Part shown: in pieces, positions 17,022-24,939 of the stretch | How positions within the stretch are numbered: position 1 is the first letter of the stretch | How the letters are laid out: each line of letters begins with the position of its first letter | DNA from: Pseudonocardia sp. ICBG1293 | Lineage (GTDB): Bacteria > Actinomycetota > Actinomycetes > Mycobacteriales > Pseudonocardiaceae | Direction: 5' to 3' | Assembly (NCBI RefSeq): GCF_020131355.1 | Contig: NZ_JAHLEL010000006.1 | Coordinates: 62,001 to 126,000 of the forward strand | Length of the DNA: 64,000 nucleotides | Translations under genes and position numbers: made by a program | The notes under the pieces: model-generated | Database searches by the model: none | The model's input: only the letters and a program-made list of their open reading frames with translations | What the model was told of the DNA's origin: nothing

Positions 17022-18439
17022 GCCCGCACCTCCGGCTCGTCACTGTCCTGCTCGGCCCCGGCGGGCACCAGCTCGGTCCACTCCAGACGGACCGCCGACG
17101 GGACCCGCCGGTCGACCTCCTGCACCACCAGGCGCAGTGCGCGGTCCTCGTCGTCCGGACTCTCGGCGGCGATCGTCACGACGATCGCGTCCCCGACGTC
17201 GGGCAGCCGCTGCAGCTCGGCCATCACCAGACCGCCGACGGTCTGGTAGTCGCCCTCGGGCAGCTCGGCGTCGATCAGCCTGCCGACCTCGTCGACGTGC
17301 CGGTCACCCGGCACCACCCAGCCGTCGTCGGAGCGCAGTGCCTGGTCCGTACCGGCCTGGTCGTGCTCGTCGGTGATCTCACCGACGAGCTCCTCGGCGA
17401 CGTCCTCGACGGTGATGACGCCGGCCAGGCCGCCGTACTCGTCGAGCACGCAGGCCAGCTCCTCGTCGTCGGCGCGGAGCTGGGCCAGCACCTGGGGGAG
17501 CGGCAGCGACGAGGGCACCAGCACCGGAGCCCGCATCAGGTCCGACACCAGCACCTGGTCGAACGGCCGGTCGTCGCGGTCGGCGAGGGCCAGCACGTCC
17601 TTGAGGCACACCACGCCGACCAGCTCCAGCGCGTTCTCCGGGTCCGCCGCCTCGGCGGGCGGCCCGAGGACCGGGTACCGCGAGTGCGCCGCGGCCATCT
17701 GGCCGACCAGGCTCTCGACGGTCGCGTCGGCGCGGACCCACGAGACCCGCGGTCGCGGGATCATCGCGGCCCGGGCGGTCCGGTCGCCGAAGTCGACGGC
17801 GCGGTCCAGCAGCACCGCCAGCTCCGGGTTGAGGTCACCCGAGTCCTTCGAGTCGTCGATGATCGCCTCGAGGTCGCGGGGGGTCGCCGAGTGCTCGACG
17901 TCGTGCACCGGCTCGATCCGCAGCGCGCGCAGCAGCAGGTTCGAGGCCGCGTCGAAGATCCGGATGAGCCACCCGAACAGGGCCAGGTAGGTCTTGGTGG
18001 ACAGCGCCAGCCAGCGGGCGACCGGCTCCGGACGGGCGATGGCGAGGTTCTTCGGGAACAGCTCGCCGAACACCATCTGGACGATGGTGGCGAACAGCAG
18101 CGCGAAGGTGATGCCGATCGCCAGGCCGATCCCCTGCGGGACGTCGACGAGGCCGAGCAGCTCGGCGATGCCGTTGCCGATCAGCGGCTCGGCGACGTAC
18201 CCGACCAGCAGACCGGTGACGGTGATGCCGAGCTGGGCGCCGGAGAGCATGAACGACGTGCGGCGGGTGATGTCGAGGGCCCGGGACGCTCCGGTGTCGC
18301 CCTCGGCCGCACGGGCCTTGAGGCGGGAGCGGTCCACGGCCATGTAGCCGAACTCCTGGGCCACGAAGTAGCCGGTCAGGGCGGTGATCACGAGGACCAC
18401 CAGGATGCCCAGGAGGATGCCGAGGATCGTGCCGATCAC
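17018..18439 (-). CDS. Hemolysin C/CorC-type protein (CNNM + CBS + CorC_HlyC)
   Basis: A 473-aa full-length member: CNNM domain (about 1-190), CBS pair (RAAMIPRPRVSWVRAD...YGGLAGVITVEDVAEELVGEITDE) and C-terminal CorC_HlyC domain. The family is connected to divalent cation (Mg2+/Co2+) transport. It is the first gene of a two-gene operon with the shorter paralogue. The leading segment shares a 279-bp intergenic region with the divergent TDT-type transporter. Confidence 0.87.
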   Translation of the reverse strand: MIGTILGILLGILVVLVITALTGYFVAQEFGYMAVDRSRLKARAAEGDTGASRALDITRRTSFMLSGAQLGITVTGLLVGYVAEPLIGNGIAELLGLVDVPQGIGLAIGITFALLFATIVQMVFGELFPKNLAIARPEPVARWLALSTKTYLALFGWLIRIFDAASNLLLRALRIEPVHDVEHSATPRDLEAIIDDSKDSGDLNPELAVLLDRAVDFGDRTARAAMIPRPRVSWVRADATVESLVGQMAAAHSRYPVLGPPAEAADPENALELVGVVCLKDVLALADRDDRPFDQVLVSDLMRAPVLVPSSLPLPQVLAQLRADDEELACVLDEYGGLAGVITVEDVAEELVGEITDEHDQAGTDQALRSDDGWVVPGDRHVDEVGRLIDAELPEGDYQTVGGLVMAELQRLPDVGDAIVVTIAAESPDDEDRALRLVVQEVDRRVPSAVRLEWTELVPAGAEQDSDEPEVRA

Positions 18440-18595
18440 CGGGAGTTCACCGCCCGGGTCTCGGGCCCGGCCGGGATGTGCACGGCGTGGGCGGGGACGG
18501 GGACGATGCGGGGTCGCCGGCCGTCACGGGGACGGTCGGCGCGCGGACTGCAGGTGGGGTCCATGACTCCTGACTCGCGATCTGATGGGCGTACC

Positions 18596-18636
18596 ACGCG
18601 TTCAACGCGTGCCGGAATCGTACGGTTCCGGCACGC
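18596..18636. promoter_or_regulatory. Palindrome plus hairpin in divergent intergenic region
   Basis: ACGCGTT-C-AACGCGT (18596-18610) is a perfect palindrome. It runs into an 11-bp-arm hairpin, GCGTGCCGGAA (18607-18617) with TTCCGGCACGC (18626-18636). Both flanking genes point away, so this is not an ordinary terminator. An operator or leader structure is more likely. The rest of 18440-18718 shows nothing recognisable. Confidence 0.4.
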
Positions 18637-18718
18637 AGCCGTCGCGGTGGTCACCCTGTGATGGCCCGAACGGCGGTACCGGTGTTTGGCGCAACGTCGC
18701 TCCGGGTGATCCCGCTCC

Positions 18719-19807
18719 GTGATCACCTCTCGCCTGGAGCAGGCCGGTCCGCCCTGGTTCGGGGCGGTGATGGGGACCGGGATCGTCGCGGTGGCGACCA
18801 CCTCGTTCCCGGTGCCGGTACCCGGTCTGCGCGCCGCGGGGACCGTGCTGTGGCTGCTCTCCGCGGTACTGCTGGTGGTCCTGGCCGTGCTGGTCCTGCG
18901 GGCCGGGGCGGCCCGGCGACGGCGTGGTGGCCGTCCTGACCCGTCGGACCTGCCGTTCCACGGTGCACCCGGGCTCGGGATGCTCACCGTCGGGGCGGGC
19001 GCGATCGGGTTGGGCCCCGACCTGCTCGGCGAGCCGGCCGCGGCCGCGCTGAGCTGGATCCTGTGGTCGTCGGGCACCGCGGTGGTGCTGGTCGTCGCGG
19101 TGTGGGTGCCGTTCCGCTGGATCAGCGTCCCGGGGTCGGCGACCGACCCGGCGCCGGCCTGGATCATGCCGGTGGTCGGGCCGATGGTGGCCGCCGCCGA
19201 CGGCGCGCTGCTCATCGGGCACACCCCCGGCCCGGCCGCGGCGTCGACGATGTTGCTGGTCTGCGTGGCCCTGTTCGGCCTGGGCGTGGTGTCGGCACTG
19301 GCCCTGCTGCCCCGGGTGCTGGCCCGCCTCGGTACGACCGGGCTCGCCCTGGCCGACACCCCGACCGTCGTGATCGTGCTGGGGCCCTTCGGACAGTCGG
19401 TGACGGCGGCGAACCTGCTCGCGGGACACGCGCAGGGGCTGCTGCCCGAACCGTTCGCCGGTGTGGCGATCGGTGCGGGACTGCTCTACGGGGCACCGGC
19501 CTGGGGCTTCGCGGTCGGCTGGGCCGTGCTGTCGGCGATGCTCATCGGTCACGCCGTGGGCCGGGGCATGACGTTCAGCGCCTCGTGGTGGGCGGTGACC
19601 TTCCCGTTCGGCACCCTGGTGACCGGCACGAACGCGCTCGCCGCGCGGACCGCGCTGCCCCCGGTCGTCGGGGCGGCGGTGGTGCTGTTCGCGGTGCTGG
19701 TCCTGGTGTGGGGGGTGGTCGCAGCCGCCACCGTGCGGTCGGCGCTGTCCGACGTCGCCGACGACATCGGGGCGTCGCGGCCGTCGAACCGGACACGCTC
19801 GGCGTGA
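18719..19807 (+). CDS. TDT/SLAC1-like (TehA) membrane transporter
   Basis: A 362-aa membrane protein with about ten hydrophobic segments. The N-terminal signature PPWFGAVMGTGIVAVATTSF is typical of the tellurite-resistance/dicarboxylate transporter (TDT) family, and WWAVTFPFGTLVTGTNALA matches its C-terminal conserved helix. Known members move malate, sulfite or act as anion channels; the substrate here is unknown. GTG 18719 is the start. Confidence 0.82.
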   Translation: MITSRLEQAGPPWFGAVMGTGIVAVATTSFPVPVPGLRAAGTVLWLLSAVLLVVLAVLVLRAGAARRRRGGRPDPSDLPFHGAPGLGMLTVGAGAIGLGPDLLGEPAAAALSWILWSSGTAVVLVVAVWVPFRWISVPGSATDPAPAWIMPVVGPMVAAADGALLIGHTPGPAAASTMLLVCVALFGLGVVSALALLPRVLARLGTTGLALADTPTVVIVLGPFGQSVTAANLLAGHAQGLLPEPFAGVAIGAGLLYGAPAWGFAVGWAVLSAMLIGHAVGRGMTFSASWWAVTFPFGTLVTGTNALAARTALPPVVGAAVVLFAVLVLVWGVVAAATVRSALSDVADDIGASRPSNRTRSA

Positions 19808-19855
19808 GCGGCGCCGGTGCGCGGCTCGTCCGTCGACGCGCTCCGGCCGCGGGGC

Positions 19856-19896
19856 TCCCTGTCCGGTGGCTCGGTGTCCGGTGGCTCCGTGCCCGT
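19856..19896 (+). repeat. Short tandem repeat upstream of xdhC
   Basis: GTCCGGTGGCTC followed by a variable base and GT occurs twice in succession within 19859-19890. It lies in the 220-bp gap before xdhC, which otherwise holds no recognisable gene. Confidence 0.4.
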
Positions 19897-20014
19897 CCAC
19901 CCGTCCGCCGCGCCGCGGGGCGCCGGGGCACCCCGAGCGGGATCCGGACGGCGACCCGCCGGTCCCGTGCGGCGCGCTGCCGCCGGTCCCCGGCCCGTCG
20001 TCGGTCCCCGTCGC

Positions 20015-20027
20015 TACCCTGGCGACC
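20015..20027 (+). promoter_or_regulatory. Leaderless promoter -10 of xdhC
   Basis: TACCCT at 20015-20020, then 7 nt to GTG 20028, with no Shine-Dalgarno. Confidence 0.6.
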
Positions 20028-21074
20028 GTGAGCACCTCGGCGACCTCCTCCGCGGCACGGCCACCGGCCGACCCCCGTCGTGACCTGGGCGCGGCCCTGC
20101 GCCGCTGGGCAGCGGCGGACGGGCCGGGGATCGGCGTCGTCCGGGTGCTCGACCGGCACGGCTTCGGCTCCGTCGAGTCCGGCCAGCTGGTCGCGGGCAC
20201 CACCGACGGCGAGGTCGGCGGCCGGCTCTACCTCGGCGCGCTCGACGACTCCGCGCACCCGCTGGCCGCCGAGGCGGCGTCCGGGGTCGCGACCGTGCGG
20301 GAGGCGCACGTCGGGGAGTCCTCCGCGGTCGCCGCCGGCCTGGCCTGCGCCGGTGGCGCGACACTGCTCGCCCACCCACTGCCCGCCGGGCCCGCCACCG
20401 CGCTGGGGGAGGCACTGGAGGCAGGCCGTCCGGCCGCACTGCTCGCGGTCGTGGACACCGGTGCGGCCCTGGTCCTGACCGGTCCCGGTCTGGAGGAGCA
20501 GACCGGTGACCTCGGCGGGGTGACCGCCCAGGCCGTCGCGCAGGCCCGCGCGCTGCTGCGCCGCGGCGCCACGGCCACCGAGCAGCTCGACGTGGAGGGC
20601 ACCGCGGTGCTGGTCGACCTGCTGGTGCCGGTCCCGTCGGTGCTGGTCGTGGGCGAGGGCGTGCTCGGCGCGGCCCTGCACGCCCAGGCGGGGCTGCTCG
20701 GCTGGAGCGCCCGCACCGTCACCACCGTCGCCGGGGCGAGGGAGGCCGTCGCCGCGTTCACCGAGGCCGACGTGCTGGTACTGCTCGACCACGACCCGGC
20801 CTTCGACGCGGCCCTGCTCGACGGGCTCGCCCACGGCCGGGGGTTCCTCGGCGCGCTCGGGTCGCGGCGCACCCAGGCCGCGCGCCGGGAGCGGCTGCTC
20901 GCCGCCGGGGTCACCGAGGAGGATCTGGCCGCGGTGCACGGGCCGGTCGGTCTCGACCTCGGCGCCCGCACCCCCGCCGAGACGGCGGTGTCGATCGTCG
21001 CCCAGGTCGTCGCGCTGCGTGCCGGGCGGTCGGCGTCGGCGCTCGCCTCCTCGGCCGGTCGGATCGGCGGATGA
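20028..21074 (+). CDS. XdhC/CoxI family protein
   Basis: A 348-aa protein of the XdhC/CoxI family that inserts or sulfurates the molybdenum cofactor of xanthine dehydrogenase-type enzymes. The N-terminal XdhC_CoxI domain is followed by a Rossmann domain (VLVVGEGVLGAALHAQAGLLGW) and the characteristic FLGALGSRRTQAARRERLLAAGVTEEDLAAVHGPVGLDLGARTPAETAVSI. No molybdoenzyme gene is in the window, so the client is unknown. Its stop overlaps the next start (ATGA 21071-21074). Confidence 0.85.
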   Translation: MSTSATSSAARPPADPRRDLGAALRRWAAADGPGIGVVRVLDRHGFGSVESGQLVAGTTDGEVGGRLYLGALDDSAHPLAAEAASGVATVREAHVGESSAVAAGLACAGGATLLAHPLPAGPATALGEALEAGRPAALLAVVDTGAALVLTGPGLEEQTGDLGGVTAQAVAQARALLRRGATATEQLDVEGTAVLVDLLVPVPSVLVVGEGVLGAALHAQAGLLGWSARTVTTVAGAREAVAAFTEADVLVLLDHDPAFDAALLDGLAHGRGFLGALGSRRTQAARRERLLAAGVTEEDLAAVHGPVGLDLGARTPAETAVSIVAQVVALRAGRSASALASSAGRIGG

Positions 21075-21781
21075 GCGGCGCCTCGTCGCGTCGTGGGCTC
21101 GGCGGTGCCCCGCCGGAGCCCGGCCCGGGCGTCCGCACGGTCCGCCGCCCGGTGCGGACCGGGATGACGTGGGGCGCACGGCTGCTCGTCGGTGGGCTGA
21201 TCATGCTGGTGGCGGTGGTCGGGGTGACGGCGCTGCGGGTGTGGCAGGTCGCCCGGGTGGACGACCAGCGCCCCAGCGACGCCGTCGTCGTGCTCGGCGC
21301 GGCCCAGTACAACGGCGAGCCCAGCGCGGTCCTGGCCAACCGTCTCAAGCACGCCGAGCAGCTCTGGCGCGACGGCGTGGCCCCGCGGATCGTCACCGTG
21401 GGCGGTGGCCGCACGGGGGACCGCTACACCGAGGCCGAGGCCAGCCGGGACTGGCTGATCGAGCAGGGCGTGCCCGCCTCGGCGGTCGAGGCGGTGCCCG
21501 AGGGCGCGGACACGCTGGGCAGCCTGCAGGCGGTCGCCGCGACCGCACGCGAGCAGGGCTGGGCCTCGGCGCTGCTGGTCTCCGACCCCTGGCACAGCCT
21601 GCGGGCCCGCACCATGGCGCGCGACGCGGGGCTGCGGGCCTACACCTCGCCGACCCGCAGCGGACCGATCGTGCAGACCCGCGAGACGCAACTGCGCTAC
21701 ATCTACCGCGAGACGGGCGCGCTGCTGTTCTACGAGCTCACCCACGCCTCGGTCGACACCGCGAGCAGCGGGCTGGGATGA
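21071..21781 (+). CDS. YdcF/SanA-type DUF218 protein
   Basis: A 236-aa protein with one N-terminal transmembrane helix (LLVGGLIMLVAVVGVTAL, about residues 37-54) and an extracytoplasmic DUF218 domain: DAVVVLGAAQYNGEPSAVLANRLKHA, VTVGGGRTGDRYTEA, LVSDPWHSLRARTMARDAGL. The family includes ElyC/SanA, connected to envelope integrity and lipid-carrier recycling. ATGA overlaps on both sides place it in an xdhC-ydcF-dgt translational chain. Confidence 0.82.
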   Translation: MSGASSRRGLGGAPPEPGPGVRTVRRPVRTGMTWGARLLVGGLIMLVAVVGVTALRVWQVARVDDQRPSDAVVVLGAAQYNGEPSAVLANRLKHAEQLWRDGVAPRIVTVGGGRTGDRYTEAEASRDWLIEQGVPASAVEAVPEGADTLGSLQAVAATAREQGWASALLVSDPWHSLRARTMARDAGLRAYTSPTRSGPIVQTRETQLRYIYRETGALLFYELTHASVDTASSGLG

Positions 21782-23076
21782 CCGTCCAGCAGGCCCCGGC
21801 CGACCCGGGATACACCGCCGCCGACGCGCAGCGCCGCCATCCGGAGGCCCCGAAGGGGTCCGGGCTGGGGGAGCGTGGACGCGTCGAGCGGCGCAGCCCC
21901 TACTCCCGTGACCGGGCCCGGGTGCTGCACTGCGCGGCGCTGCGCCGGCTCGCCGGCAAGACCCAGGTCGTCGGGCCGGGCGAGGGCGCCGAGGTCAGCG
22001 GCATCCCGCGCACCCGGCTCACGCACTCGCTCGAGGTCGCCCAGATCGGCCGGGGCATCGCCGAGGAGCTGGGGCTCGACCCCGACGTCGTCGACGCCGC
22101 CGGGCTGGCCCACGACATCGGGCACCCGCCGTTCGGGCACAACGGGGAGCGGGCGCTCGACATCGCGGGCGCCGAGTGCGGCGGGTTCGAGGGCAACGCC
22201 CAGACCCTGCGCATCCTGACCCGGCTGGAGCCGAAGGCCCGTTCCGGCGACGGCCGCGTGCCCGGCGGGCTGAACCTGACCCGGGCGACCCTCGACGCCG
22301 CCACCAAGTACCCGTGGGCGCGCCGCGGAGCGGAACGCAAGTTCGGCGCCTACCCCGACGACCTGCCCGCGCTGGAGTGGGTGCGCGCCGGTGCCCGGCC
22401 GGGGGTGCGGAGCATGGAGGCCCAGGTGATGGACTGGGCCGACGACGTCGCCTACTCCGTGCACGACGTCGAGGACGCGGTGCACGCCGGCCGGATGGAC
22501 CTGGCGGTGCTGTCCTCCCCGGCCGAGCGGGCCGCGCTCGCGGTGGAGGCGTCGCTGCGCTTCGGCGAGGACGAGGGCGCCTGCGCCGAGGCCGCCGCCC
22601 GGCTCGACGCGTTGCCGGTGGTCCGGGCGGTCCGGGGCTTCGACGCCGCCACCGCCGCCGGCGACGACCTGGTCGCGATGAAGCGGATGACCTCCGAGCT
22701 GGTGGGCCGGTTCGCTCTGGCCGCCACCGACGCCACCCTGGACACCCACGGCGACGTGCCGCTGGCCCGGCACCGCGCCGACCTGGTGGTCCCGGTCGTC
22801 GCGGCGGCGGAGGTCGTCGTGCTCAAGGCCCTGGCCACCCGCTACGTGATGAGCGACCCGCGCCGGCTGGAGATGCAGTCCCGCCAGCGCGACCTGCTCC
22901 ACGACCTGGTCGCCGCCCTGTGCACGCGCGGGCCCGACGCCCTCGACCCGGCCCGGGCCGAGGACTGGGCGGCGGCTCCCGACGACCGGGCCCGGTTGCG
23001 GGTCGTGATCGACCAGGTCGCGACGCTGACCGACCCGCAGGCGCACGCCTGGCACCGCACGCTCTGCCGGCCCTGA
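21778..23076 (+). CDS. dgt: dGTP triphosphohydrolase
   Basis: A 432-aa HD-superfamily enzyme hydrolysing dGTP (or other dNTPs) to nucleoside and tripolyphosphate. The metal site is visible in RLTHSLEVAQIGRGIAEELG (H of HD motif), AGLAHDIGHPPFGHNGE (HD) and the distal Asp in MDWADDVAYSVHDVEDAV. It is coupled to the YdcF gene by ATGA. In mycobacteria dgt lies next to dnaG, whereas here 11.9 kb separate them. Confidence 0.93.
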   Translation: MTVQQAPADPGYTAADAQRRHPEAPKGSGLGERGRVERRSPYSRDRARVLHCAALRRLAGKTQVVGPGEGAEVSGIPRTRLTHSLEVAQIGRGIAEELGLDPDVVDAAGLAHDIGHPPFGHNGERALDIAGAECGGFEGNAQTLRILTRLEPKARSGDGRVPGGLNLTRATLDAATKYPWARRGAERKFGAYPDDLPALEWVRAGARPGVRSMEAQVMDWADDVAYSVHDVEDAVHAGRMDLAVLSSPAERAALAVEASLRFGEDEGACAEAAARLDALPVVRAVRGFDAATAAGDDLVAMKRMTSELVGRFALAATDATLDTHGDVPLARHRADLVVPVVAAAEVVVLKALATRYVMSDPRRLEMQSRQRDLLHDLVAALCTRGPDALDPARAEDWAAAPDDRARLRVVIDQVATLTDPQAHAWHRTLCRP

Positions 23077-23104
23077 CGGCACGCGACGGTCCCGGGACCG
23101 TTCG

Positions 23105-23130
23105 GCCCCGCCGTCGGGGGACGGCGGGGC
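23105..23130. terminator. Bidirectional terminator between dgt and HNH gene
   Basis: Arms GCCCCGCCGTC (23105-23115) and GACGGCGGGGC (23120-23130) have a 4-nt loop and lie between convergent genes. Confidence 0.7.
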
Positions 23131-23151
23131 GGGACGGCGGCGGGGCGGCGC

Positions 23152-23994
23152 TCAGCGCAGGGTGACCGCGGGCTTCGCCGCGTCGGCCTCGGAGGTCACG
23201 GCGCGGGCCGGGCAGGTGCCCAGCACCCGGTCGATCGCGTCCCGCTCGGCGCCGGTCACCCAGAGCTTGTACTTCTTCTTCACCGCGACCTGCCGGGCGA
23301 CGTAGGCGCAGCGGTAGCGGTTGTCCGGTGGCAGCCAGGTCGCGGCGTCGCCGTCGCCCTTGCGGGAGTTGGTCGGGCCGTCGACGGCGATCAGGTTGAG
23401 CGGGTCGTTCCCGATCCGCTCCCGGGTGGCCGCGTCGAGCTGCTGGGCGCCCTTCTGCCAGGCGTCGGACAGCGCGACGACGTGGTCGATCTGCACCCGC
23501 TCGCTGGTGCCCTGGCCGCGGGTGAACGCGATCGTCGAACCGGTGTAGGAGTCGCGCAGTGACCCGGTGAGCACGACGCAGTCGCGGGTGCCCGCCTTGA
23601 ACGTCTCGCGGTCCATGTCCCGGGCCAGGACCTGGTTGCGCTGGTCGCAGCCGTCGCGGTCGATGTCGGCCCAGCGACGTCCGAACTGCTCGCGGGTGTA
23701 GCCGGTCTTCGGCGCCCGGCCCTTCACCGCCAGCGTCCGCAGCGTCGTCGAGGCGCTCCCCGCCGCCGCGCCCTCGACGGTCCCGGGCGGCGCCGGCGCG
23801 ACGACACCGACGTCGACGACACCGGTGTCGAGCGCCGCGTCCAGCACGTCCACGAACGATCCGGGGGAGCCACACCCGGCCATCACCATCATCGTCACCA
23901 GCAGCCCGGCGACCCGCACACCTCGAACACGCACACCGGAGATGTTCGCGAACGCGAACGCCGGAACCGCGCGGACACGCCGCGTGTTCGTCAC
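23152..23994 (-). CDS. Secreted/lipoprotein HNH endonuclease
   Basis: About 280 aa from GTG 23994. A hydrophobic N-terminal segment (VAGLLVTMMVMAGC) ends in a lipobox-like MAGC, so export as a lipoprotein is likely. The C-terminal domain is an HNH/GmrSD-type (DUF1524-like) nuclease, with VQIDHVVALSDAW as the metal DH strand and DPLNLIAVDGPTNSRKGDGDAATWLPP as the N/K helix. Cysteine pairs (DGCDQRN, TRDCVV, RCAYVA, GTCPA) could form disulfides outside the cell. The role may be nutrient DNA turnover or competition. The start is uncertain by tens of codons. Confidence 0.75.
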   Translation of the reverse strand: MTNTRRVRAVPAFAFANISGVRVRGVRVAGLLVTMMVMAGCGSPGSFVDVLDAALDTGVVDVGVVAPAPPGTVEGAAAGSASTTLRTLAVKGRAPKTGYTREQFGRRWADIDRDGCDQRNQVLARDMDRETFKAGTRDCVVLTGSLRDSYTGSTIAFTRGQGTSERVQIDHVVALSDAWQKGAQQLDAATRERIGNDPLNLIAVDGPTNSRKGDGDAATWLPPDNRYRCAYVARQVAVKKKYKLWVTGAERDAIDRVLGTCPARAVTSEADAAKPAVTLR

Positions 23995-24273
23995 TCGGTG
24001 TGAACATCCTTGCCAACCGGCGCCCGGTTCGTGCAGGGGTCGGGGGAGCACGGTCGTCGAGGCTGACCGACCGTGCTCCGCCAGGACGGCGTCGGCTCGC
24101 GGGAGAGGACCGTCCGGGTGCCGTCCGCACGGACCGGCAGCAGGGGGAACCGGGTCGCGGCACGGTCGTGGGGGCACCGCGGGAACGTGATGGGCCCGGT
24201 GTGGAGGCACCGCCCCTCGTCGGCCACGATCGCCCGCACCGCCCGGTCGGGAGCCCGGGTCACCTCCGCGGAC

Positions 24274-24819
24274 TCAGCGATCGACCGGCACACGAACCCC
24301 CGGCCGAGGCCCGGTCACCTCGGTCCGCGGTGGCGGATCGGCCGCCGCCCCGAGGGATGCGCGGTAGTCCTGCAGCATCGCCGTCAGCCGCGCGACCATG
24401 AAGTCGTAGTAGTCGGCCATGTCGCCGGTCCTGCGGCGTTGGGTGTCGGGCAGATCGGCCCCGGTCGCGCGGGCACGGTGGGCGAGATCGCGCAGCTCGC
24501 GAACCTGGTCGAGCTGGTGGGCCAGGCATCCGACCCACGCGTCCTCCCGCCAGCGGTAGACGAAGCGCCGTGTACCCGGCGCCTTGACCCGACGGACGAC
24601 CCCGTTGGCGATCAGCAGACGGGTGATCTCGGACATGAACCCGGCGCTGGCCCCGACCTCGGCCTGCAACTGCTGCGCGGTCATCGCCTCCTCGGCGAGC
24701 ATGAGTACGCCCGCGGTGCGCCCGGCCATCGGTGGCCAGCCCATCGCCGCGCCGATGACCGAGGCGAAGTCCTCGATCAGGACCTCTGCATCCGCCGAGC
24801 GGACGTCCGGGGCGCCCAT
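24274..24819 (-). CDS. GbsR/MarR-type transcriptional regulator
   Basis: A 181-aa winged-helix protein of the GbsR-like branch: DFASVIGAAMGWPPMAGRTAGVLMLAEEAMTAQQLQAEVGASAGFMSEITRLLIANGVVRRV. ATG 24819 is chosen because AAAGGTGGA lies just upstream. It is divergent from the GMC oxidoreductase operon across 120 bp containing a perfect palindrome, so it most likely controls that operon and itself. The ligand is unknown. Confidence 0.8.
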   Translation of the reverse strand: MGAPDVRSADAEVLIEDFASVIGAAMGWPPMAGRTAGVLMLAEEAMTAQQLQAEVGASAGFMSEITRLLIANGVVRRVKAPGTRRFVYRWREDAWVGCLAHQLDQVRELRDLAHRARATGADLPDTQRRRTGDMADYYDFMVARLTAMLQDYRASLGAAADPPPRTEVTGPRPGVRVPVDR

Positions 24820-24835
24820 GCCGTCCACCTTTCAC

Positions 24836-24885
24836 TGTATAGCGAAAATTCGCTGTTGACCGATAGTTCACTTCGGGCCGATAGT
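24836..24885. promoter_or_regulatory. Divergent promoters and operator for GbsR and GMC operon
   Basis: The plus-strand promoter is TTGACC (24856-24861), 18 nt, GATAGT (24880-24885). The minus-strand -10 for the regulator is TATACA (complement of 24836-24841). Between them AGCGAA-AA-TTCGCT (24841-24854) is a perfect palindrome touching both promoters, a natural operator for the GbsR-type protein. This AT-rich patch stands out from the GC-rich surroundings. Confidence 0.6.
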
Positions 24886-24939
24886 ACCGGCCGTCGGCAG
24901 TCCGTCCGGGACGCTGCCGCGGTCGCAGGGAGGTCGTCG

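Noticed and set aside
23995..24273. A gene between the HNH nuclease and the GbsR-type regulator
   Set aside because: Open frames exist on both strands but none has a ribosome binding site or recognisable sequence; the stretch is treated as upstream region of the nuclease gene.
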